This document shows, piece by piece, positions 20,995 through 28,732 of a stretch of 64,000 bases of DNA (position 1 is its first letter; every line of letters starts with the position of its first letter). Both the position numbers and the translations under genes were made by a program. The DNA lies in contig NC_009355.1 in the NCBI RefSeq assembly GCF_000092065.1, forward strand, positions 558,001 through 622,000, read 5' to 3'. The notes beneath the pieces were generated by a model. The model did not search any database. It saw nothing but the letters and a program-made list of their open reading frames with translations, and was not told the DNA's origin. This DNA is from Ostreococcus lucimarinus CCE9901. Taxonomy: Eukaryota; Chlorophyta; Mamiellophyceae; Mamiellales; Bathycoccaceae.

Positions 20995-21002
20995 TTTTTT
21001 TT
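20995..21002 (+). terminator. RNA polymerase III terminator (T8)
   Basis: An uninterrupted run of eight T on the coding strand, 35 bp after the mature tRNA-Ala end. This is the standard pol III stop signal. Confidence 0.8.
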
Positions 21003-21474
21003 GGGCGAACGGTTGTCGTTGACATCGCGCCGAAGCGGTACGTCCGCGCGCTGACGACGCTCGCGCGCGCTCGCGAGTCCGAGCGCACTTTTTGTTCCTG
21101 TATGGGCTTCTTTTCGCTTCACTCATATTTTGCAGTTTGTTTTCCTATCACTTTTATACCTCCTCAATGCTTACTGGTAATCACTGTGGTACCACACCCA
21201 GTTGTCGGACATTTTTAGAGAGATCAAGAGGACGCGGAGATGTTCGCCGCAAAGCGCGCGTAGAAGCCGCCCGATACGCGCGCTGCTCATACATTGATTG
21301 CGTGGTACGCATCGTCGATCGATATCGATGGTCTCCATGTTACAAGGTGTATCGCCGCTAAAGGTGTCGTCGTCGTCCGTTCGTCGTTCGCTCGGCTCGA
21401 TCGAGTCCCGCGTCTGAAAACCGACGCTCCGGTCGAATCACGACCGCGACGACGACGGTTATTGCTTTCGTCTT
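21003..21474. other. Gene-free stretch between tRNA-Ala and COX5b
   Basis: 472 bp with no supported gene. The part at 21085-21230 is AT-rich and T-rich on the plus strand and unlike the flanks. A short open frame there (21092-21361) is not conserved-looking. I checked for U1, U2, U4, U5, U6 and SRP RNA core motifs and saw none. Confidence 0.4.
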
Positions 21475-22013
21475 CTAATGATGCCCACCTCCCGGCACGC
21501 GCTTGTGCACGAACCACTCGGAACCGATGAGCATCGGCGGCGCGCCTTCCTCGAGGCGTCCCCAGTGAATGATGGAGTCGTCGTCCGGATCGGGCGAGCC
21601 CACGACGCGATACTCCATCGTCGACTCCACCACGCACGGCGATTCTTTCGTCCCCGTCGGCGCGCGCAAAAATGCGTGATGATCGAAGATATCTTCCCCC
21701 TTGAGCCGCCCCTCGAGCTCCGCCTTGTACAAACCCGTGGCGTTTTCCAAGTTGGTCACCACGCCCCCCCCGCTGTACGCCCGCGCGGACGTCCCGAGCG
21801 CGGCCTGCGCGCGTGCACCGCGACCGCGCGTTCACCGTCAGTCTCGCGCTCGCGTCGCGATCACCACCGCGCGTCTTCGCGCGCCGCGTTCGCGCTTTCG
21901 CGCGCGTCGAATCGATCGTTCGATCGAGTCGCGCGCGGCGTTCCCCCGTCGTCGTCGCGCGCGCGCGCGCGTCGTCGTCGTCGCACCTCGACCCGCCGGC
22001 GCGTCACCGCCAT
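21475..22013 (-). CDS. COX5B: Cytochrome c oxidase subunit 5b, zinc cysteines missing
   Basis: A nuclear-encoded subunit of mitochondrial complex IV. Exons (minus strand) 21987..22013 and 21475..21804 encode 118 residues; the 182-nt intron carries ACTGAC before the GCGCGCAG acceptor. The joined N terminus 'MAVTRRRVEAALGTSARAYS' is a good presequence. The family core is clear: 'YKAELEGRLKGEDIF', 'APTGTKESPCVV', 'YRVVGSPD', 'IIHWGRLEEG'. Normally zinc is held by Cys in 'VGC' and in the 'CPxC' knuckle after the 'WFWL..G' segment. Here the first is Ser and the knuckle reads 'PPMLIGSEW', so no zinc ligand remains. The product ends 'PGGGHH'. A G8 run on the coding strand encodes Gly-Gly-Gly. Exon 1 is short and its donor is the least certain part. 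Confidence 0.78.
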
Positions 22014-22348
22014 GATCGATCGTCGAAGCATCGCGATCGTCGTCGCGCGTCGCCGTCCGCCGTCGCGTCGCGTCGCGTCGCGTCGTCGCGTCGCCGTCGT
22101 CGGCCCGACGCCCCCGAGTCCCCCGATCGTCGAGTCACGAACGGTCGAATCGCGCGAAAATCACGAAATGCCGTCCTGTATTTTTTCCGTCGGGAGGTCA
22201 CGCCCAAAGCCCTAAAACGCGAGCGCGATCGCGCGGCGCGCGAATCCGTCTTTTCGCGACGCGCCGTGTCGGTGAACGCTCGATCCGTCGCTCGTAAACG
22301 ACGCTTGATACTCTCGCACACCGCGCGACGTAACTCAAATCTCTCGAC
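22014..22348. promoter_or_regulatory. Divergent promoter region, COX5b / RPS13
   Basis: 335 bp between outward-facing start codons. It contains GCCCAAAGCCCTAAAA (about 22202-22217), a near match to the plant telo-box seen upstream of ribosomal protein genes. It lies about 135 bp before the RPS13 ATG. The likeness is approximate. Confidence 0.4.
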
Positions 22349-22807
22349 ATGGGTCGCATGCACACGCCCGGGAAGGGCATGTCCGGCTCCGCCTTGCCCT
22401 ACAAGCGCTCGGCGCCGAGCTGGTTGAAGGTCACGCCGACGGAGGTGACGGAGATGATCACCAAGATGGCGAAGAAGGGCATGACGCCGTCGCAGATCGG
22501 CGTGGCGCTGCGCGATAACCACGGCATCGCGCAGGTGAGCTCGGTGACGAACTCGAAGGTTTTGCGAATCTTGCGGGGGCAAGGGCTCGCGCCGGGGATT
22601 CCGGAAGATCTTTATTGTTTGATCAAGAAGGCGGTGAGCGTGCGCAAGCACTTGGAGCGCAACCGTAAGGATATGGACTCCAAGTTCCGCTTGATTCTCA
22701 TCGAATCTCGCATTCACCGCTTGGCGCGATACTACAAGCTCGCCAAGAAGCTCGAGCCGTCGTTCAAGTACAACTCGGCGAGCGCCGCGACGCTCTTGAC
22801 GACGTAA
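22349..22807 (+). CDS. RPS13: 40S ribosomal protein S13 (uS15)
   Basis: A component of the cytosolic small ribosomal subunit. 152 residues in a single exon, near-identical in layout to plant S13: '[20 protein letters not shown]' at the N terminus, '[18 protein letters not shown]' in the middle and the uS15 fold ending '[13 protein letters not shown]'. Full length and no anomalies. A TGTAA signal follows at about 22858. Confidence 0.98.
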   Translation: MGRMHTPGKGMSGSALPYKRSAPSWLKVTPTEVTEMITKMAKKGMTPSQIGVALRDNHGIAQVSSVTNSKVLRILRGQGLAPGIPEDLYCLIKKAVSVRKHLERNRKDMDSKFRLILIESRIHRLARYYKLAKKLEPSFKYNSASAATLLTT

Positions 22808-22859
22808 ACTTAGCACACGGAGGAACGGGAAACGGAGGAAGAGAAGATGTCTTAGGTTG

Positions 22860-23068
22860 TAAAGATCATCCATCTTTGAGTCATTACATTTTTCGCGTCA
22901 TCGTTCTCACGCGCGCGCTCTGGGCGTTTGAATGGCGCGTCGGAGCGCAATCCAATCCTAAAACACCGCACAACTTAGCGCGCATCGTCGCCCGCGCGTC
23001 GCGTCGCGCGAGTCTCGATCGAGTCGCCGCGCGATTAAGCGACGCGTCGTCATCGCGTCGTCGTCGCG
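22860..23068. other. Intergenic region, RPS13 to MAD1
   Basis: About 210 bp with the RPS13 3' end and MAD1 promoter. The last 120 bp are CpG-rich with 'GCGTCGCG' type repeats; no defined element is seen. Confidence 0.3.
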
Positions 23069-25519
23069 ATGTCGACGACGCGAAGAAGCGCGCGATTGGG
23101 CTCGATGGCGAAAGATTCCGATGCCGAAACGTCCGGCGCGACGGTGGCGCTGAGCGATGCGCCCGTGGTGCGACGACGCGCGAGCGCACAGCGTAAACGC
23201 GAACGCTCGCCTGAAACGACGGAGGTGGCGCAGTCGAGCGCGAGATCGCGACCGCAGAGCTCTCGGCGGGCGTTGGCGTCGACGGCGAAGGCGGCGCGCG
23301 CGGCGGCGAGAAAGATGAAGGAAGCGGACGGTGATGGCGAGCACGACGACGATGACGTTCAAGGCACCGCTGGTGAAACCTCGGATGATCCCATGGAGAT
23401 CGTCCGCACGGATGGTGCGCTGGTGAACGCGTACGAGGCGACGAACATGGTTAAATCGGCGCTCGTTGCTGAATTCGAACGCCGAGGGGAAAAATTGATC
23501 GAGCTCGAGCGCGAGGCGCACGCGTTGAAACAGAAAACGAAGAGCGCGGAATCACTGTTAGCGGCGACGACGGCGGAGGTGGAGTCTTTGCGCGAGATGA
23601 AGTCAGATCATGAAAAGAGCAAGGTTGCGATGCGAGAGGAACTCGCCGAGGAGCGACAGGCGAACATGTTGGCGCTCGAGCGCGAGGTCGGACGCGCGTG
23701 CGAGGCAGAATCGCGCGTTAAAACGTTAGCCGAAGAGTTGTCCGCGATGAAAGAAACTTTGGCTGCGATCGAACGCGAACGTGCGGAGGATTCCGCTGAA
23801 GACGACGCCGAGCGCTATCCGAGCGATTTCGCGGAGAAAAACGCCGAGTTGGAGTACTCCGTCGCGTGTTTACAGGACGAAGTTTCGAATCTTAAGAAGG
23901 AAAATGTGTCTTTACAAGCACGCTTTCAAACGGTCGAGGCTGAGCGCGTGGAGGTGACGACGCGCGCGGAGCAAGCCGAAGAGGCGCTTCGCGAGTGCGA
24001 ATCCTTGGTGGCGCAGGCGGAAGCCACGGTGCTGGACATTAGAAGAGAAGCGGATGACGCCAAGCTCGCGCGAGGCGCGGATGGCGACGAAGAATCGAGT
24101 AAGATTATCGAAGACTTACGAGGGATGAACAGGACTTTACAAGAAGAGCTCAGAGTCGCGACTCGAGAAGCGGCGGAGGTGAAGACGTTGCGTCGCAAAG
24201 CTGAGTTCGCGGCGACGTGCGAAGAGCGCGCCATGGCTGCGGAATCGCGCGCGCTTCGCGCCGAGGCGAGCGTGATCGATACGTCATCTTTACAAGCACG
24301 ACTTTCAAAGCTCGAGTATCTCGAAAACGATTGGGCGTCAGTCATCGATCGTTTGTCGCCGGGGAGCGTAAAGGTGCCGTCAGATCTCGTCGAGCGCGTC
24401 ATCTCGCTCGAGACGCGTCTCACGTCGCAGACTGGCGAACAAGGAAAGATGATGTCCGATCTTGCGCAAGCTCAAATGAAAGAAACTGCGGCTACGCGTC
24501 GGGCCACCGAGGCCGAGGAAAAGTATCAGAAAATTGAATCCAGCGCCTCAAGCGCCGTCGAGGCGCTCGCCGTGGCGGAGCGTCAAATCGCGATGATGAA
24601 GGGGCAAGTCGAGAGCTTGAATAGAATCGTTAAGTCCTACGAAGACGAAGGTAACGCCGCGGCGGCAAGGAAATCGACTGAAAAGGAGAAATCCAAGGCT
24701 GCGTCCGATCGTGCGATGAAGGAGCTCGAAAAGCTACTCGCCCACGCGAAGGAACGAATCGCCGTGCTCGACGGCGAGTTGAGCGAAGCCAAGACGCGAG
24801 CCGAAACCGCCGAAGCCGCCGCGACAGCCGCGGCCGCGGCGTTGCCGGTGGAGAACCCAGTGACTCTTGCGCGCATCGAAACGCTCGAACGCGAGCGCGA
24901 AGAGCTGTTAGAGCGACTGAAAAGAGAGAGCGCACAGGAAGATGACTCTAAAGCCTTGAAGGTGCTTCACTTCAAATCCAACCCCGTCGCCTCGGCGATG
25001 CGAAGCGCGTTGGAAAAAGAAGTCGAATCGCTGCGAAGCGAAGCCGCTGGCTTGCGTGAGGCGTTGTCCAAGTTACAACAAGGTTCGGTAAGCTCCGCGA
25101 GCGAGGCCGACATGACCGTGATGAAGCGAAAATTGGAAGATTTGCAAAAGCGCGAACAGCGCCTGATGACTGTGTTCAAGCGTCAAATCTCCGCCTTTCG
25201 CGAGGCGTGCCACAAAATCTTTGGCTACAAGATTGAAATGAACGAAGACGCCGGCGCGTGTACGTTCACGCTCACTTCCGATTACGCCACTAACCCCACC
25301 GACGCCTTCGCGTTCAAGTACGACGATAAATCCAGCACGGTATCGCTCAAAGAAACCCCCTTCGTCGCCGCGCCGGAGATTCGGCGCAGCGTCGAAACCT
25401 TCGTCACGCGCATGCGTTCCATCCCAGCCTTCATCGCCAACCACACCATCGAGACCTTCAATCAACGCGACGACGACGTCGACGTCGACGACGACGGCGT
25501 CGACGCCATGGACGCGTGA
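23069..25519 (+). CDS. MAD1: Spindle assembly checkpoint protein MAD1
   Basis: A coiled-coil scaffold that recruits MAD2 to unattached kinetochores and to nuclear pores. 816 residues; about 130-680 is almost continuous heptad-type coiled coil rich in Glu, Lys and Ala. The C-terminal part is the diagnostic region: 'KVLHFKSNPVASAM' (about 635, matching 'KVLHM..NP' of MAD1), 'KREQRLMTVFKRQISAFREA' and a globular RWD-like C-terminal domain (about 705-800, 'CHKIFGYKIEM', 'SIPAFIANHTIETF'). The N-terminal 70 residues are basic and Ser-rich. The MAD2-interaction motif is not obvious by eye. The tail is acidic (Asp-Val repeats). Confidence 0.85.
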   Translation: MSTTRRSARLGSMAKDSDAETSGATVALSDAPVVRRRASAQRKRERSPETTEVAQSSARSRPQSSRRALASTAKAARAAARKMKEADGDGEHDDDDVQGTAGETSDDPMEIVRTDGALVNAYEATNMVKSALVAEFERRGEKLIELEREAHALKQKTKSAESLLAATTAEVESLREMKSDHEKSKVAMREELAEERQANMLALEREVGRACEAESRVKTLAEELSAMKETLAAIERERAEDSAEDDAERYPSDFAEKNAELEYSVACLQDEVSNLKKENVSLQARFQTVEAERVEVTTRAEQAEEALRECESLVAQAEATVLDIRREADDAKLARGADGDEESSKIIEDLRGMNRTLQEELRVATREAAEVKTLRRKAEFAATCEERAMAAESRALRAEASVIDTSSLQARLSKLEYLENDWASVIDRLSPGSVKVPSDLVERVISLETRLTSQTGEQGKMMSDLAQAQMKETAATRRATEAEEKYQKIESSASSAVEALAVAERQIAMMKGQVESLNRIVKSYEDEGNAAAARKSTEKEKSKAASDRAMKELEKLLAHAKERIAVLDGELSEAKTRAETAEAAATAAAAALPVENPVTLARIETLEREREELLERLKRESAQEDDSKALKVLHFKSNPVASAMRSALEKEVESLRSEAAGLREALSKLQQGSVSSASEADMTVMKRKLEDLQKREQRLMTVFKRQISAFREACHKIFGYKIEMNEDAGACTFTLTSDYATNPTDAFAFKYDDKSSTVSLKETPFVAAPEIRRSVETFVTRMRSIPAFIANHTIETFNQRDDDVDVDDDGVDAMDA

Positions 25520-25616
25520 TCACCGCTCATAGTTTATAGCGCGGCGCCTCGAGCGCCGCTGTAAGACGCGCGCGCACGCCACATCCGCTCGCGTTCGATC
25601 GTCCTCGCGCGCGTCC

Positions 25617-26396
25617 ATGTTCGCCCTCGCGCCCGCGTTCGCGCCTCGCGCGCCCGCGTCTGGCGCGCCTCGCGCGTCTGGCGCGCGTCGCGTCGTCGTC
25701 GCGCGCGCCGCCGCGCCGTCGCCGTCGTCGTCGTCGTCGTCGCGTCGCGTCGCGCTCGCGCTCGCGTCGTCGCTCGCGGCGTTCCTGCGCCCGCGCGCGA
25801 GCGACGCGGCGTACGGCACGAGCGCCGGGGGTTCGAGCGACACCGACGCGAGCGACTTGACGTGGGGCACGTTCTACGGCGCGGCGAACCCGCCGGCGAC
25901 GTACGGGACCACGGGCGGGACGACGAAGTCGCTGGCGAAGTACTCGTACGACGTGCCGAGCTCGTGGGTCGAGGAAGCGACGACGAAGGTGGAGAAGGGA
26001 AGCGGCGGACAAGACTCTCGATGGGTGAAGAGAGGCTCGCGAGGAGAGGAAAAAGCGTACCTGCTGACGCTGAACAGGGCGGGTCAGGATGGGGCGGCGT
26101 TCGAGCTCACGGACGCGTCGCTGCAAGCCGTGGCGGGAGCGCTCAGCGAGATGCAAGATTCGATCGCGTCGGGACGCGTGACGAGTCGACGCGATACCGA
26201 GGACGGTAGGGAGTACGCGCTGTTCGATGTCGACGCCGATCGAAAGTACACGGTGAAGATCTCGATCGACAACACCGGGAGACTGTTCGCGTTCGTCGTC
26301 ACGGCGCCGGCTTCGCAGTTTAATCGCGATAAAAAGGTGCTCGATAGAATGGTGGATTCGTTTCGGATTTACACCAGCGCGTCTCAGTTTGTGTAA
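25617..26396 (+). CDS. PsbP-domain protein, thylakoid lumen
   Basis: A 259-residue protein of the PsbP superfamily, relatives of the oxygen-evolving complex extrinsic protein. The N terminus is bipartite: an Ala/Arg transit peptide, then 'SSSRRVALALASSLAAFL' ending at an Ala-x-Ala type site 'ASDA', as in Tat-dependent lumenal signals. The mature part has 'AKYSYDVPSSWVEEATTKVE' and 'LNRAG' and ends with the PsbP-like 'VLDRMVDSFRIYT'. The subfamily (PPD number) cannot be assigned by eye. It starts 97 bp after MAD1 and is convergent with the epimerase gene, 48 bp apart. A second PsbP-domain gene lies at 35154. Confidence 0.82.
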   Translation: MFALAPAFAPRAPASGAPRASGARRVVVARAAAPSPSSSSSSRRVALALASSLAAFLRPRASDAAYGTSAGGSSDTDASDLTWGTFYGAANPPATYGTTGGTTKSLAKYSYDVPSSWVEEATTKVEKGSGGQDSRWVKRGSRGEEKAYLLTLNRAGQDGAAFELTDASLQAVAGALSEMQDSIASGRVTSRRDTEDGREYALFDVDADRKYTVKISIDNTGRLFAFVVTAPASQFNRDKKVLDRMVDSFRIYTSASQFV

Positions 26397-26444
26397 CATC
26401 GTCAAGAGTTTGTGTAAACGGTGCGCGGCTATTGTTGTTACGTT

Positions 26445-27380
26445 TCATCGTCGCCAGAGATCGAGCGGAACGTATTCGCGATCGGAATCGACGCGAAGCG
26501 GAATCTGCTCCAAGCCGTATTTTTCGCACAACGCGTCTGTGAGAAACGTCCCCGCGACGACGTGCGTTTGCGCCATGCGCTTCACGCGAGGTCGCGGTTC
26601 GCCGCGCGCGGGATCGTCCAACGTCGCGCAGCACTGCTTCGGCGCCGTGAGCGAGACGAGCAAGTCGGGGACGAAGATGTCGCCGTCGTCTGGCGCGCCC
26701 GCGTCGACGTCCCAACCGCTCGGAATGTCCAAGCTCACCGTGAACGTCTCGCGCGCGTCCCCGTTCGTGAGCGCGACCAACGCGTTCAAAACATTCACGA
26801 ACGGCGCTCGCACGGCGCCTTTGAATGAAAAACCAAACAGAGCGTCGACGAAACATCGCGGCGTCGCCGCCGCCGACGTCGCGCGCTCCCGCATCATCCC
26901 CAACACCGCGTCCTCGTCCACGAACTCCACGTTCGCCGTCTCTCGACACTCTCTCACCAACTCGCCGTACAATTCGTTCGTCCCCGCCCCCTTCGGGTAC
27001 CACACCGACACCCGCGCGTCTCTTCGCCGCGTCGCGACCTCTCGCGCCAGCGCCAAACCGTCCCCTCCGTTGTTCCCCGGTCCGCACAGCACCACGAAAT
27101 CCGTCCCCCCGAACGCGTCCAACGTCGCCGTCGCCGCCGCGCGTCCCGCCGCGCGCATCAGCGCCTCCAACGACCGCGCCTCGCACGCGCGTCCCGCCGT
27201 CAAGTCCTCGTCCAACCGCCTCGCCGCGTCGCTCGTCAAAAACGCGCCGTCGCGCGCGCGTCGCGCCCGCGCCGGCGTCCCGGACGCGCCGCGCGTCCGC
27301 ATCCGCGCGCGCGCCGCCGCGCGCGCGCGCGCGATCGCCGTCGCCGTCGCCGCGCGCGCGCGCGCGTCGCGCGATGCCAT
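26445..27380 (-). CDS. NAXE: NAD(P)HX epimerase (YjeF N-terminal domain)
   Basis: Interconverts R- and S-NAD(P)HX, damaged hydrated cofactors, for repair by the ATP-dependent dehydratase. 311 residues from the ATG at 27380. The first 45 residues are Ala/Arg-rich, consistent with organelle targeting. The YjeF_N Rossmann-like domain has 'DFVVLCGPGNNGGDGLALAR' (about 98-117), 'DALFGFSFKG' and 'SLDIPSGWDVD'. In Arabidopsis this domain is fused to a pyridoxamine-phosphate oxidase; no such domain follows here, because the protein ends at 'PLDLWRR'. It is divergent from eIF5A with 159 bp between starts. Confidence 0.9.
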   Translation of the reverse strand: MASRDARARAATATAIARARAAARARMRTRGASGTPARARRARDGAFLTSDAARRLDEDLTAGRACEARSLEALMRAAGRAAATATLDAFGGTDFVVLCGPGNNGGDGLALAREVATRRRDARVSVWYPKGAGTNELYGELVRECRETANVEFVDEDAVLGMMRERATSAAATPRCFVDALFGFSFKGAVRAPFVNVLNALVALTNGDARETFTVSLDIPSGWDVDAGAPDDGDIFVPDLLVSLTAPKQCCATLDDPARGEPRPRVKRMAQTHVVAGTFLTDALCEKYGLEQIPLRVDSDREYVPLDLWRR

Positions 27381-27539
27381 CGATCGCGTCGTCGATCGAT
27401 CGATCGCCCGCCAACCTCGATCGCGGTTCGCCGACGCCGGGTTCGCGAACCTCGATTTTCGCCCCGCGCGGTGGCGCGCGGGGCGGTGCGACGCGTCGGC
27501 GCGCGGTGCGACGCGCGTCACAACACGCGCGACGCCGCG
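27381..27539. promoter_or_regulatory. Divergent promoter region, NAXE / eIF5A
   Basis: 159 bp between outward-facing start codons. It is CpG-rich with two ATCGAT stretches near 27385-27425. No defined site is claimed. Confidence 0.35.
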
Positions 27540-28344
27540 ATGAGCGACGACGAGCACGACGTGGAAACGTTCGAATCCGCCGATGCGGGCGCCTCGCACA
27601 CCGTGCCCATGCAGGCCGGGTCCGTGCGCAAGGGCGGCTTCATGGTGCGCCGACGACGCGCGACCGAGGACGCGACCCGATGCGCGATCGCGCGACGGCG
27701 GGGGGGGCGACGGGCGCGGCGAAGCGCGCGCGCGAGCGACGCGAGGCAGAGCGATGGGAAAGAAATGCGCGCGCGCGATAGGGGGAGGCGCGGGCGAGGC
27801 GCGCGCGCGGTGGGGCGAGGGAGGCGACTTCGCGACTTCGCGACTTGGGGTTTATCGCGGGGTAACCCTGTTTGGACGCGCGCGGGGCGGCGCGAACGCG
27901 AGCGCGATGGACGACGACTGACGATGCGCCGGGCGCGATGTTGAATGATAGGTGATTAAGGGTCGCCCGACCAAGGTGATCGAGGTCACGACGTCGAAGA
28001 CGGGGAAGCACGGGCACGCGAAGTGCCACTTCACCGCGCTCGATATTTTCACCAACAAAAAGGTTGAAGAACTCGTGCCGTCTTCGCACAACCTTGAAGT
28101 GCCGATCGTGAACCGGGTAGAATACACTTTGTTGGATATTGATGAGGATGACCACATGTCTCTCATGGATGATAAGGGAGACACGCGTGAAGACTTGAAG
28201 CTTCCGGGGGGACACGCGGAGGCGGAAAAGTTAGCCGAGGATTTGCGCACCGCGTTCGACGACGGCAAGGAAGTGCAAGTGACGATTTTGTGCTCCATGG
28301 GTATCGAACAAGCTCACGCGATTAAGGAAGTGAACAACTCTTAA
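27540..28344 (+). CDS. EIF5A: Translation initiation factor eIF5A
   Basis: A ribosome-binding elongation and termination factor that carries hypusine. Exons 27540..27644 and 27952..28344 give 165 residues. The 307-nt intron is inferred because the splice restores 'RKGGFMVIKGRPTKVIE', continuous with the family. The hypusine site is in 'TSKTGKHGHAK', Lys about 54. The C-terminal OB-fold domain is complete. The intron carries ACTGAC and a G8 run (27700-27707). Confidence 0.96.
27700..27707 (+). other. G8 run in the eIF5A intron
   Basis: A homopolymer of eight G with a GGG close by, in the only intron of eIF5A. It parallels the G8/G9 runs of the long aldolase intron. Confidence 0.5.
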
Positions 28345-28732
28345 ACTCGAATGAGTTAGATGATTTCTAAGGAAACGTTGAAGTAGAAGAGCTGGAGACG
28401 GCGGCTTCGGCGTCGCGTGGCGACGGTCGCTTTCACTTTCGCTTTCGCGTCGCGAGACCGCTCGTCACCGCATCTTTACAACCCTCACATAAACCGTTGT
28501 CAGTACAAAAAATTCTGAGTATTATCATCAAAGCGCGCACGCCACGACTGCCCCGCGGCGGTAGATTGTTTCCTCGAACGCCTCGTCGAGCCGCCGGCGA
28601 CGCGGCCCGCACAACGCGTCCGACCCTTCGACGCGGCCGCGCGCCTCGAGAGCATCATGATAATGTTTGCATCGACGCCGACCGCCCCCGGCGAGTCGCA
28701 GGCGTGTTAGAGCGTCACAAACGTCGACGTAA
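28345..28732. other. Intergenic region before the large NHL/IPT gene
   Basis: 388 bp between tandem plus-strand genes. The first 150 bp should hold the eIF5A 3' end. Two short repeats CTTTCACTTTCGCTTTCG lie near 28430-28447. The promoter of the large downstream gene must be in the remainder; no distinct box is recognised. Confidence 0.35.

Noticed and set aside
21092-21361. 89-codon frame starting with a hydrophobic stretch, after tRNA-Ala
   Set aside because: The hydrophobic start comes from T-rich DNA and the rest is Arg-rich; no family likeness and no splice partner found.
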